Shown: piece by piece, positions 1 through 8,502 of the stretch
Position numbering within the stretch: the first letter of the stretch is position 1
Layout: every line of letters starts with the position of its first letter
NCBI RefSeq assembly: GCF_963666255.1
Contig: NZ_OY762656.1
Span: forward strand, 1-64,000
DNA length: 64,000 nucleotides
Origin: an uncultured Propionivibrio sp.
Lineage (GTDB): Bacteria > Pseudomonadota > Gammaproteobacteria > Burkholderiales > Rhodocyclaceae
Direction: 5' to 3'
Notes under the pieces: generated by a model
The model's database searches: none
The model's input: only the letters and a program-made list of their open reading frames with translations
What the model was told of the DNA's origin: nothing
Program-made: the position numbers and the translations under genes

Positions 1-738
1 ATCTACGAACGCTCGGACTCCGACGTGCGCGGCCTCGAAGGACTCGAACCGGTCACCGGCTGGGTGCACGGCGACGCCCCCGACCAGCCGCTGTCGATCG
101 ACGAGAACGGTGTGCGACTCGGCGTCGACGTCGTCGGCGGCCACAAGACCGGCTTCTATCTCGACCAGCGCGACAACCGTCTGCTGACGCGCGATCTCGC
201 CGCCGGCAAATCGGTGCTCAACTGCTTCTGCTACACCGGCGGTTTCTCGCTGCAGGCGCTGGCCGGCGGTGCCGCCTCGGTGCTCTCGATCGATTCGTCC
301 GGCCCGGCGCTGGCCGGCGCGCGCGCCAACCTGGCGCTCAACCCGCAACTCGACGCGAGCCGCGCCGAATGGCACGAAGCCGACGTCTTCGAGGCGCTGC
401 GCGTCTTCCGCAAGGAAGAACGGCGCTTCGACCTGATCGTCCTCGACCCGCCCAAGTTCGCCCCCTCGGCCGCGCATGCCGAACGCGCCGCCCGCGCCTA
501 CAAGGACATCAACCTGCTCGGTTTCCGGCTGCTCAATCCCGGCGGCTACCTGATGACGTATTCATGTTCGGGCGGCATTGGGCATGAACTCTTCCAGAAA
601 ATCGTCGCCGGCGCCGCCGTCGATGCCGGCCGCGACGCGCGCATCCTGCGCCGGCTGGCCGCCGGTCCCGACCACCCGATCGCGCTGCATTTCCCCGAAG
701 GCGAATACCTCAAAGGCCTGCTGGTCCAGGCCGACTGA
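1..738 (+). CDS. rlmI: 23S rRNA (cytosine-5)-methyltransferase, RlmI type, 5' end outside window
   Basis: A SAM-dependent RNA methyltransferase of the RlmI/RlmK family, expected to methylate a 23S rRNA cytosine. Its reading frame is open from base 1, so the start codon and the N-terminal PUA domain lie outside the window; about 245 codons are visible. Seen: the family block GHKTGFYLDQRDNR, SAM motif I (VLNCFCYTGGFSLQAL), the motif IV region VLDPPKFAPS, and motif VI YSCSGG, whose cysteine is the expected catalytic nucleophile of m5C enzymes. It ends at TGA 736-738. It converges with the minus-strand glycosyltransferase, whose stop lies only 17 bases away. The family is secure; the exact target cytosine is inferred from RlmI. 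Confidence 0.85.
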   Translation: MYERSDSDVRGLEGLEPVTGWVHGDAPDQPLSIDENGVRLGVDVVGGHKTGFYLDQRDNRLLTRDLAAGKSVLNCFCYTGGFSLQALAGGAASVLSIDSSGPALAGARANLALNPQLDASRAEWHEADVFEALRVFRKEERRFDLIVLDPPKFAPSAAHAERAARAYKDINLLGFRLLNPGGYLMTYSCSGGIGHELFQKIVAGAAVDAGRDARILRRLAAGPDHPIALHFPEGEYLKGLLVQAD

Positions 739-755
739 ACGCTCGCGCCCGCCGC

Positions 756-2178
756 TCACCGCGGCGGCGTGTCGTCCGGCGTTTCTTTCACCCCGCTGCG
801 CAAGGCATCGGTACGCGTCATCGCCCCCCAGGGCTGATGCAGGCCAAAGGCCCAGCGGACGAGTCCCTGCAAACGCCAGAGCGCGACGCGTTGGCGATAG
901 CCGAAATTCTCGGCGAGCGCGACAACGAACAGCCGGGCAACATCCCACAGACGCGGGAAGAGCCGGAACGAAACTTCCTCGATGAACAGCGCCGTGACCG
1001 ACAGCATCACACCGAAACTCACGGCGACGAAGAGAAAGGCGCGAAACGCCTCCCAGGAAATCGCGCCGAAGCAGAAACCAAAAATGAACAACGCATAGCC
1101 TGCGGTTTCGATCACCGGACCGAAAAACTCGAAAAAGAGATAGAACGGAAATGCCAGCCAGCCCGCACTGCCGGCGCCCGGATTGAAGAGCAGGCCGCGA
1201 TTCATCGTCAGGCTGTCGGCGAGGCCGCGCTGCCAGCGCATGCGCTGACGGCGGAGCACATCGACCGATTCGGGCACCTCGGTCCAGCACAGGGGATCAG
1301 GCACGTAGGCGATTCGGTAGCGGTCCCGCTGGCCGGCGAAGCGCCGGTGCAGGCGCAGGATGAGTTCCATGTCCTCGCCGACGGTGTCGGCGCGGTAACC
1401 GCCGGCCTCGATGACGACGTTCTTGCGGAAAAGACCGAAGGCGCCGGAAATGATCAGCACGGCATTGATCGCCGACCAGCCGAGGCGGCCGAACAGGAAG
1501 GCACGCAGGTATTCGACGATCTGGAAGCGCGCCAGCCACGACGCCGGCAAGCCGACCGATTCGAGCATGCCGTGGGCGATGCGGCAACCATTGGGCGACG
1601 CGCACCGTGCCGCCGGCGGCGATCGTGCGCGGATCGTCGAGGAAGGGCTGGACGACCCGCAGGAGCGCATCGCGCTGCAGGATCGAATCGGCATCGATAC
1701 CGCAAAAGAGCGGGAAACGCGACACGTTGATCCCGGCATTCAGCGCGTCGGCCTTGCCACCGTTCTCCTTGTCGACAACGCGCAGATCCGGGTAGATGCC
1801 GGAACTGTAGACGCCGCGGATTTCGGCGCAGGGCAACTGTTTCCGCAGCACTTCGGGGAAGGGCTGCAAGGCGAATTCGCGCGTCAGCGCTGCCAGCGTC
1901 GCGTCGCTCGATCCATCGTTAATGACGATGATCTCGAACTTCGGATAGTTGAGTTGCAGCAGCGAACGCACCGAAGCGACAACGACGCGTTCCTCGTTGT
2001 GGGCGGGGACGAGCAAGCTGATCGGCTGATCGAAACCGAAGAAAGTCTGCGGCAAATCGTCGAGGCTGCGGCTCTCCATGTAACGCCACAGGCTCAGCAG
2101 CGACAGCAGGTTGAGCAGTAAATACCCGGCATTGAGCAGGATGAAATAGATCAGGAAGAAAGATTCCAGCCAGGTCAT
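756..2178 (-). pseudogene. family-2 processive glycosyltransferase, frameshifted
   Basis: A membrane glycosyltransferase of the PgaC/BcsA-like type that would polymerise a surface polysaccharide from nucleotide sugars. It is split over two frames. The first part starts at ATG 2178 and has an N-terminal membrane helix, SLLVPAHNEE, INDGSSD, DKENGGKADALNAGI and the DAD motif (GIDADS). The second part carries GEDMEL, the processivity motif QRMRW and C-terminal membrane helices. The frames join near 1593-1595, where one extra base in a GGG run (CCC on the coding strand) breaks the frame; removing it gives a continuous protein of about 473 residues. Unless corrected, the product loses the acceptor-site acid and QxxRW. 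The ATG overlaps the stop of the HEAT gene (ATGA). A sequencing error and a true mutation are both possible. Confidence 0.8.
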
Positions 2179-3254
2179 GCCAGTCTCCGCAGCGCCGATT
2201 CGGCCAGCGCCTGGGTCAATATTTCCTTTGCATAGACGTCGGCGAGCGCGGCGCACAACGCCTGCAGCCGTTCGGTCGGGACCGCTGTCATGCCGGCAAG
2301 CGCCTGCGCGGCGCGATACCGCACCCACCACTGAGCGTCAGAGAGCAAGCCGACGAGCCGGTCGACATCCTCGACCCGGCCGAAACGTCCGAGCGCGGCG
2401 GCGACCTGGACGCGGACACGCCAATCCTCATGTCCGGCCAGGGCGCGGACCATTTCGCCGGCGCGGCCTTCCCGCGTCGCCTTGAGCGCGCCGATCAGGA
2501 TCTCCGGCGGCTGTTTCGCATCGAGCAGGGGCAACAGCAAGGCCGCGACCTCGTCGCCCGGCGCCATTTCGGCGACGGCCAGCAGACGCGGCAACTGATC
2601 GTCGCGGGCCATGCGCAGCGCCGTGGTGAGGTCAGCGGCAAGCAGCGAAGGATCGACCTCGGCGACGGCAGCGACGATGCTGCGCATCGGCCAGTCGGAA
2701 CGCCGCGTCATTTCGGTCATCAACAGTGGCGCCGCACGGCGCGGATCGAGCTGCAGCAATACCCGCATCGCGACGAAGGACAACACCGGATCGGCTTGCC
2801 TGACCGTCTCGGCAAGCTCGCCCCAGCAATCGTTACACCCGAGACGACCGAGCGCGGCAATGCCGATCAGACGATCGCGCAGTGCCGACTGGGAGAACAG
2901 CCGCCGCGCCACCGCATCGAGGCCGAGCCGCAGCCCCAGCGCCCGAAACCGGTCGCGCGCGCGTCCGCGAACGAGTTCGCAGAGATGAATCCAGAGCACC
3001 AGCACCGCCTTGCGCTCGCCGCGCCGCAAGACCGGCAGGTCCGTCGCCGCATCGTCCTGCGCGGCCAGCAGAAGCGGCAGCCAGCGCCGCTGCAGCGCCG
3101 CCTCGCGAGCCGTCCGCGACGCCGCGTGCAGGCGCACGGCCAGGATCGCCACCAGCAGGCAGGCCGTCAGCGCGGCAATGAACAGGCCGCTCAGGACGGC
3201 TGCCCGGAGCAGCGGATCGCCGGGCAGAAAATCAAAACCGGTAACGAAGGCCAA
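2175..3254 (-). CDS. membrane-anchored HEAT-repeat protein
   Basis: A scaffold-type protein of about 359 residues; no enzymatic motif is visible. One N-terminal membrane helix (around residues 15-40, rich in L, A and V) is followed by a basic stretch and then a series of HEAT-like helical repeats, clearest near the C-terminus (for example EDWRVRVQVAAALGRFG and AQWWVRYRAAQALAGM). I chose the TTG at 3254 because a GGGAG lies six bases upstream; a GTG at 3284 is an alternative without a clear ribosome site. Either start overlaps the 3' end of the YaiO gene, and the stop overlaps the glycosyltransferase start (ATGA), so translation is coupled on both sides. Its role is probably to hold the polysaccharide machinery together; this is inference from position. 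Confidence 0.7.
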   Translation of the reverse strand: MAFVTGFDFLPGDPLLRAAVLSGLFIAALTACLLVAILAVRLHAASRTAREAALQRRWLPLLLAAQDDAATDLPVLRRGERKAVLVLWIHLCELVRGRARDRFRALGLRLGLDAVARRLFSQSALRDRLIGIAALGRLGCNDCWGELAETVRQADPVLSFVAMRVLLQLDPRRAAPLLMTEMTRRSDWPMRSIVAAVAEVDPSLLAADLTTALRMARDDQLPRLLAVAEMAPGDEVAALLLPLLDAKQPPEILIGALKATREGRAGEMVRALAGHEDWRVRVQVAAALGRFGRVEDVDRLVGLLSDAQWWVRYRAAQALAGMTAVPTERLQALCAALADVYAKEILTQALAESALRRLA

Positions 3255-3981
3255 GCTGCGCTCCCGTGCGACGGTACAAATCACCCTGCCGGACCGAAAC
3301 GGCGTCCCAGATCACGCTCCAGCGCGGCGACAGGTCATGGCGGCCGTTCAGCGCCACGCCGCTGACCTGCCAGGTCGAAAGGACCGATTCGCCGACGTTC
3401 TCGACTTCTTTCCCGCGAAACACGGCGACACCGACGAAATCCTGATCGCCATAGAAATGCGACCACTGCAGGCGGTGGCTGGAAGCACTCGACTTGCCCT
3501 GGGGGCCGCCGTTGAACAGCGTGTAGGCAAAGCGCTCCTGGCCGACATAACGCTCGACGCCGAGACGCACGAGCGCCGCATTGCCGATTGCATAGGCGCT
3601 GCGCCGGCCGCCGACTTCGGCGCCCCAGCCCTGGCCGAGCGACTGATGCCAATTGAGATCGACATAGTCCTTGGCCAGGATGCAGTGCGTCCCGCTCGCC
3701 CCGAGTTCGGCCGAAAAGTGGCTATCCTGGCCGACGGCGAGCGTCCCGCCGGTGAGGAACTGCTGATCGCGTAACCCGAAGCGCTCGGTCTCGCCGGCGC
3801 CGACATAAACCGCCTGGTGATTCTCGCCGCGCCGCGTCAGTCGCAGCGTCTCCGACCGCCAGTCGGCCCGCCCCCTGGTCAGCGTGTCGTGCGCAGCGGC
3901 CGCGTCGATTTCCAGCGATTCCGCGCCGCACGCACCCGCCAGCAAGCTCAGTCCGACACACAGAAAATACCGTATTGTCAT
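3232..3981 (-). CDS. YaiO-family outer-membrane beta-barrel protein
   Basis: A predicted outer-membrane protein of 249 residues. It has a signal peptide (MTIRYFLCVGLSLLAGACGA) followed by alternating polar/hydrophobic beta strands, and it ends in LGLRYRF, the C-terminal aromatic signature of outer-membrane barrels. Internal strands such as WHQSLGQGWGAEVGGRR and LQWSHFYGDQDF resemble the YaiO family. Start ATG 3981 overlaps the TGA of the receiver gene (ATGA). In this operon it is the likely export or anchoring element for the product of the glycosyltransferase. The cysteine in the signal region is not a convincing lipobox. Family assignment is from overall pattern, without a search. Confidence 0.7.
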   Translation of the reverse strand: MTIRYFLCVGLSLLAGACGAESLEIDAAAAHDTLTRGRADWRSETLRLTRRGENHQAVYVGAGETERFGLRDQQFLTGGTLAVGQDSHFSAELGASGTHCILAKDYVDLNWHQSLGQGWGAEVGGRRSAYAIGNAALVRLGVERYVGQERFAYTLFNGGPQGKSSASSHRLQWSHFYGDQDFVGVAVFRGKEVENVGESVLSTWQVSGVALNGRHDLSPRWSVIWDAVSVRQGDLYRRTGAQLGLRYRF

Positions 3982-4343
3982 TGCGTCACCGTCGCAATCC
4001 GGTTCATCAACGCATCCGGGTCGAAGGGCTTGACGAAATACGCGTCGGCCCCCGCCCGCACTGCTCGTGCAATATCCATTTCGTCGCCCCGGGCGCTGAC
4101 CACCATCACCGGAACCTGCTGCCAGGCCGGCAGCGCGCGCAGCGTCTCGATCAGCTCGAAGCCGTCGGCACGCGGCAGGGAAATCTCGAGCACGACCACC
4201 GCCGGCGGCGCCTCGGTCTGCAGGCGCGCCTTGGCCTCTCCGCCATCGCCGATGACGCGAGCGGAAAAGCTGCCGCGTTCGAGTACGAAGGCGAGCAAGG
4301 CCGCCGCCACCGCGTCCGCCTCGACGACCCAGGCCGTCTTCAT
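3978..4343 (-). CDS. stand-alone receiver-domain protein with Glu at the phospho-acceptor site
   Basis: A single-domain CheY-like protein of 121 residues with no output domain. The beta3 segment reads VVVLEISLPRADGFEL: the position normally held by the phosphorylated Asp is Glu53. The acidic pocket is also altered (WVVEAD instead of a DD pair). The remaining switch residues look normal: Ser in VVSARG and Lys in YFVKPFDP. A Glu at this position often mimics the phosphorylated state, so the protein may be locked active and act as a binding partner rather than a phosphorelay target. Start ATG 4343 overlaps the stop of the diguanylate cyclase gene and its own stop overlaps the YaiO start. The longer upstream reading in this frame is a shadow of the cyclase gene. 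Confidence 0.85.
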   Translation of the reverse strand: MKTAWVVEADAVAAALLAFVLERGSFSARVIGDGGEAKARLQTEAPPAVVVLEISLPRADGFELIETLRALPAWQQVPVMVVSARGDEMDIARAVRAGADAYFVKPFDPDALMNRIATVTQ

Positions 4344-5431
4344 GCCGGCGCGCCGCTGAACGAAGAAACCCGGTTGCGCCCGGACTTCTTGGCGCTGTAC
4401 ATGGCCAGGTCGGCCTTGCTCTGGATTTCCTGCATCGTCTGGTCGGGCTGCTGATGAACGGCGACGCCGATGCTTGCGGTGATCTTCAGGCTGCGCTCCG
4501 GCGCGATCTCGATCGACAGCGCCTCGATCGCCTTGCGGATATTCTCGGCCGCCTGGAAAGCGCCGTCGGCATTGGCATTGGGCAGGAAAACGCTGAACTC
4601 TTCGCCGCCGACGCGCCCGACGATGTCGGAGGCACGGAGGCTCTTGCGGATGCATTCGGCCGCTTTCCTGAGCACGACATCACCGACGGCATGCCCATGG
4701 GTATCGTTGATCGACTTGAAATGATCGAGATCGATGAACAGCACGGCATAAGCTGCCGACGACCGCTGGCTCTGGGCGATGAAGCAATCGCAGACCTGAT
4801 AATAGGCACGCGCGTTGAAGACCTCGGTGAGCTGGTCGTGCATCGCCATGTAATACAACTGCTTGTTCGAATCGCGCATGCGGACAAAATACGAAATCGA
4901 GCGATCGGCGTAGAAATGGAAGAAGAAGCCGAGGAAGATCACGCCCGACACCAGCGTCGCCAGCGCATTCGGCGAATACGGCGACGGCAGGTCGGCGTTG
5001 AAAACCGACAAGCCCAGCGCCGTCCCGAGCGTGACGACGAACCCGGCGCGTTGCCCCAGCAACAGATAGACGCCGGGAATATTGGTCATGAACCAGATGG
5101 CGCGCAATTCGTCGACCGAGACGTAATACAGGGCGGAGACATATTCAAGCACGCACAACACCTGAAAACCCCACGCCACTGGCAGGAACCAGGCCTTGCG
5201 ACCGCGCAGGGCCAACCAGAACAGGATCGACCCGGCGGTGAAAATATTCATCGAGCGGACGTGCTCAGGATCGATCGGGTTCGAACCGCTGGCGGACACG
5301 AACACGAGCAGGCCGGTGATGGCCGCCGACGCCAGCATGACGACGCACAGGAATTTGTACTGGAACTCGAGATGTTCCTCGCTGGTTTCGAACGCGACAT
5401 CGCCGAAAACCAACTGTCGAAGCGTATCCAT
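4340..5431 (-). CDS. membrane diguanylate cyclase (GGDEF)
   Basis: Makes c-di-GMP from two GTP at the inner membrane. It has 363 residues. About six hydrophobic segments fill roughly residues 25-175, followed by a C-terminal GGDEF domain with FIDLDHFKSINDTHGH, the active-site GGEEF and an RASD inhibitory (I) site five residues before it, so feedback inhibition by c-di-GMP is likely. The start ATG at 5431 has GGAGG six bases upstream; an in-frame GTG 33 bases further up is less supported. It is the first gene of the unit DGC-receiver-YaiO-HEAT-glycosyltransferase, all joined by overlapping stops and starts, which suggests a dedicated c-di-GMP source for the synthase. Confidence 0.9.
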   Translation of the reverse strand: MDTLRQLVFGDVAFETSEEHLEFQYKFLCVVMLASAAITGLLVFVSASGSNPIDPEHVRSMNIFTAGSILFWLALRGRKAWFLPVAWGFQVLCVLEYVSALYYVSVDELRAIWFMTNIPGVYLLLGQRAGFVVTLGTALGLSVFNADLPSPYSPNALATLVSGVIFLGFFFHFYADRSISYFVRMRDSNKQLYYMAMHDQLTEVFNARAYYQVCDCFIAQSQRSSAAYAVLFIDLDHFKSINDTHGHAVGDVVLRKAAECIRKSLRASDIVGRVGGEEFSVFLPNANADGAFQAAENIRKAIEALSIEIAPERSLKITASIGVAVHQQPDQTMQEIQSKADLAMYSAKKSGRNRVSSFSGAPA

Positions 5432-5734
5432 CCATGCCCTCCGGACGCCAGGAAACAAACTCACCCCCGAAGAGCGAAGGCCGATGCCCCTATGCCGCAG
5501 TCAAGCCATCGACATGAGGACGAGCGCCCCGCCTGTACGACCCTTTCACCAGAGTCATTTTTATGCGTTCTAGCGTAACGCAAAAGGGATATTTCGTCAC
5601 CCCGGATGAATATGACGAATTGGCGCACTCCCTCCCGCCTGCTGCAGCCGATCCGTAAACGAGAAAGCGCGCCGCACTCACCGCGACGCGCTCCCGTGCA
5701 CCGGCCGACTGGCGCCGTGACGCCTGTATCGCCG
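5432..5734. other. intergenic region upstream of the diguanylate cyclase operon
   Basis: About 300 bases without a convincing gene. Reading from right to left it is downstream of the UxaE-like gene and upstream of the cyclase, so it should hold the operon promoter. An interrupted inverted repeat GCGTT-N7-AACGC lies at 5565-5581 within the most AT-rich part and could be an operator. No clear -35/-10 pair could be fixed by eye. Confidence 0.4.
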
Positions 5735-6988
5735 CTACTCGACCGCGAAGAGACGCCGCAGATGGCGATCGTAGAGATTGCCGGTGACGCAGCGGGCGAT
5801 CACGTCCCGATGTCGTTCGAGTGCGGCGAGATAACGCGGCCCCATCTCGGCAGCAACCTTGTAGCCGACGTGGATCAGCTGGCGCGCACCGGGATTGAAC
5901 TGCGGATTACCCGGCTCGTGCTGCAACGCCGCCGCGAACGCCTCGCCCGACCAGGCAGCGACGACATCCGGCGCCGGCAACGCGGCATGATCGATGTCGA
6001 TGACCGCAGCATAAGGCGCGCACAGCTCGTCCTGGCGGGCATAGGCCTGGGCATAGACTTCGCGCGCCAGCGCCAGGCCATCGTCGCCGGCCAGCGCGAG
6101 GCCGATGATCTCCTCGATCCATGAGGTACCGGCGGTCTTGACGTGCAGTCCCTTGTTGTACTTGCGGATCAGCCGCCCCATGACCGGATAGATCGAGAAC
6201 TTGTCGCTGCCCGAATGGACGCTAAGCTTGAGCGCCGGCGGCAGGCCGAAATGATCGACGGCGTAATCGATCACCAGCAGATCGGCCTCGAACTCGCGTG
6301 CAAACCGGGCGACGTCGCCGACATAATCGACGCCCTTGTTGAAGCGCCCGGTGAACTTCGGTGCGATCGTCTGCACCGGGACGCGCAGATCGGCGAGCGA
6401 CTTCAGGATGAACAGCAGATCAAGCGGCGTCTGCGCCTCGTCGACCTCATCCATCGACACTTCGGTGACAAAGTTGCCGGCCCCTTTCTTCTCGGCGACA
6501 TGGCGGAAAATCCTGGCCGCTTCCTGCGTTGCCAGCAGGAATTTTTCAGCGACGGCGCGCAGATAAGCCTCATCGATGACGAAGGGCGTATCGATACCGG
6601 GAATGGCGAGTGTGCCGATGAAACCGCGATGGGCGGTGACGAACGCCTCGATATCGGCCGCTGGCGCCGGCTTGCCGATGGCATCGGCGACATCAAGCGT
6701 GAAGAAATCGGACGGTTCGATGAAGCGATCGACGGTACCGAGATTGATGTGATCGGCATCGACGAAATACGGTCCGTCATAGGCCAGTGCCTTGACCGCG
6801 GCAGCGGCGGCACGGCGCGTATCGGCGGGTTCGGAATGGACGATGTTGTGCTCGCGGTTGGACTTGTTCCAGACCGGCGTGATCGCCACGCCGAGTTCCT
6901 GCCGCGCCTTGAGAATCGCCGACAGCTGGGCGACGCCCTGATGCGCGAAACGGTCGCCGGTGCCAAGCGAAAATTTCCCGAGTTGCAT
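5735..6988 (-). CDS. tagaturonate epimerase family protein (UxaE-like)
   Basis: A soluble protein of 417 residues that resembles the UxaE family, which in Thermotoga epimerises tagaturonate and fructuronate in hexuronate catabolism. Suggestive blocks are the N-terminal GKFSLGTGDRFAHQG, VDADHINLGTVDRFIEPSDF, and SVHSGSDKFSIYP with conserved His and acidic residues that could bind metal. ATG 6988 is preceded by AAGGGGA with six bases of spacing. No other hexuronate gene (uxaC, uxuA, kdgK, transporter) is nearby, so the real substrate is open. It lies 67 bases after the alkaline phosphatase gene on the same strand. Family assignment comes from memory of the motifs and is moderate. Confidence 0.6.
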   Translation of the reverse strand: MQLGKFSLGTGDRFAHQGVAQLSAILKARQELGVAITPVWNKSNREHNIVHSEPADTRRAAAAAVKALAYDGPYFVDADHINLGTVDRFIEPSDFFTLDVADAIGKPAPAADIEAFVTAHRGFIGTLAIPGIDTPFVIDEAYLRAVAEKFLLATQEAARIFRHVAEKKGAGNFVTEVSMDEVDEAQTPLDLLFILKSLADLRVPVQTIAPKFTGRFNKGVDYVGDVARFAREFEADLLVIDYAVDHFGLPPALKLSVHSGSDKFSIYPVMGRLIRKYNKGLHVKTAGTSWIEEIIGLALAGDDGLALAREVYAQAYARQDELCAPYAAVIDIDHAALPAPDVVAAWSGEAFAAALQHEPGNPQFNPGARQLIHVGYKVAAEMGPRYLAALERHRDVIARCVTGNLYDRHLRRLFAVE

Positions 6989-7055
6989 AGTATTCCCCTT
7001 GCCAAAATGCGGGCCGGAACACGCCCGGCGCCGCCTGATTCATCCTAGCCCAGCC

Positions 7056-8450
7056 CTAGCGCGAACTCAAACCGGCCTTCCCCGCCCCCCGCTTCTTCGG
7101 CGTCATCGCGTCGCGAATCAGACCGAAAATCTCGGTGTTGTGCATGAGTCCGCCGACACGCTCCGCCCCCGGCCCGGCGCCGAACAGCGCCAGCGGCGCG
7201 GCGGTGTGCGTCTGCGTGACGAAGGCGACACGCAGGTACGGACGCAGCACGAAGGCGAGCGAATGCAGCAGGTCGTAGTTGTAGTTGGCCGGATCCAGCG
7301 ACTTGATCGTATCGCGGGCGACGGTGTCGACTTCCGCATCGGTCAGATCGATCGCGAAATGCTGTTTCACTGCGTCGCGGATGCGCTCGGGCGTCGGCTT
7401 GGCGCCGAGCTCCTTGAGCACGACCTCGAACGAGGCGCTGATCCCCGCGATCGCCTTGAAATCGGCGCCGACATAATCCTTGCTCGTCTTGCTGTGCCCA
7501 ATAATGGCCATGCCGCCGGTCTCGTGGTCGGCGGTGACGAGCACCAGCGTGCCGGGATGCGCCTTGGCAAAATCGATGGCGACGCCGACCGCCTCGTCGA
7601 AGGCCAGCGTATCGCGGATCGTCGCGGCGGCGTCGTTGCGGTGTGCGGCGTGATCGATACGACCACCTTCGATCATGGCGAAGAAACCCTTCTTGCTGAC
7701 CGAAAGGAGTTGCAGGGTTTTCACGGTCATCGCGGCGAGGCTCGGCTCCTGGGTACGGGCGCGGTCAAGTTCGAAACTCATGTTGCCCGTATTGAAGAGC
7801 CCGAGCAGCGGCGTCTGCCCCACCGCCTGCATTTCCTCGGCCGTACTTGCATAGGCATACCCGGCGGCGCGCGCCTCGGCAACGAGGTCGCGCCCGTCCT
7901 TGCGCTTGCCGCCGGCGCTCTCGGGCAGGAAGAACTGCCGGCGTCCGCCCATCAGCACATCGACCCGATGCTGCAACTCCTGCTCGGCCGCCGACGCCTC
8001 ATCGGAACGCTTGGCAAGGTGCGCGGCAAATGCCGCCGGCGTCGCGTCGGTAATGCCCGAGGTCGTCACCAACCCGACCGCCTTGCCCTGACCCTGGGCG
8101 ATTTCGAGCAGCGTCGGTAACGGCGTCTTGCCGTCTTCGGCCATGCTGATGGCGCCGGCCAGCATGCGCTTGCCGGTGGCAATCTGTCCGGCGGCCGCGG
8201 CCGACTCTGTCACCATCGCGTCGGCCGTGTCGTTGAGCACGATGGCGGTGCGCCCCGGCTTCATCAGTTCGACCATGCGCAGATCGCGCCCAAGCATCGT
8301 CCGGCTGTAGAGCAGCGTCGTGCCGATCTGCCCCATCCCCATGCCGTCGCCGATCAGCAGGATGACGTTTTTCGCCTCGCCGGCGAACACACCGAAAGAC
8401 AGCAGTACCGCCCACATCAGCGCAAATACGCGTACGCCCCAGCCGTTCAT
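7056..8450 (-). CDS. periplasmic alkaline phosphatase
   Basis: A secreted phosphomonoesterase of 464 residues. The signal peptide (residues 1 to about 24, ending VFAGEA) follows ATG 8450, which has GGGAGAAG upstream. Metal and active-site motifs of the PhoA superfamily are present: LLIGDGMGMGQ, the nucleophile region VTESAAAAGQIATG, GGRIDHAAH, TADHETGG and a C-terminal QTHTAAPL with the last zinc ligand. The residue before the nucleophilic Ser is Glu, whereas E. coli PhoA has Asp101. The gene follows the GNAT gene after about 50 bases. No Pho box was recognised, so phosphate control is unproven. Confidence 0.88.
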   Translation of the reverse strand: MNGWGVRVFALMWAVLLSFGVFAGEAKNVILLIGDGMGMGQIGTTLLYSRTMLGRDLRMVELMKPGRTAIVLNDTADAMVTESAAAAGQIATGKRMLAGAISMAEDGKTPLPTLLEIAQGQGKAVGLVTTSGITDATPAAFAAHLAKRSDEASAAEQELQHRVDVLMGGRRQFFLPESAGGKRKDGRDLVAEARAAGYAYASTAEEMQAVGQTPLLGLFNTGNMSFELDRARTQEPSLAAMTVKTLQLLSVSKKGFFAMIEGGRIDHAAHRNDAAATIRDTLAFDEAVGVAIDFAKAHPGTLVLVTADHETGGMAIIGHSKTSKDYVGADFKAIAGISASFEVVLKELGAKPTPERIRDAVKQHFAIDLTDAEVDTVARDTIKSLDPANYNYDLLHSLAFVLRPYLRVAFVTQTHTAAPLALFGAGPGAERVGGLMHNTEIFGLIRDAMTPKKRGAGKAGLSSR

Positions 8451-8502
8451 GACTTCTCCCTGTTTTTCTCGCCCCGCGGGAGGAAGCCGCGGCGCCATGG
8501 TC

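Noticed and set aside
4344-4655. N-terminal extension of the receiver gene
   Set aside because: This part overlaps the GGDEF domain coding region and reads as low-complexity Arg; the ATG at 4343 overlapping the upstream stop is far better.
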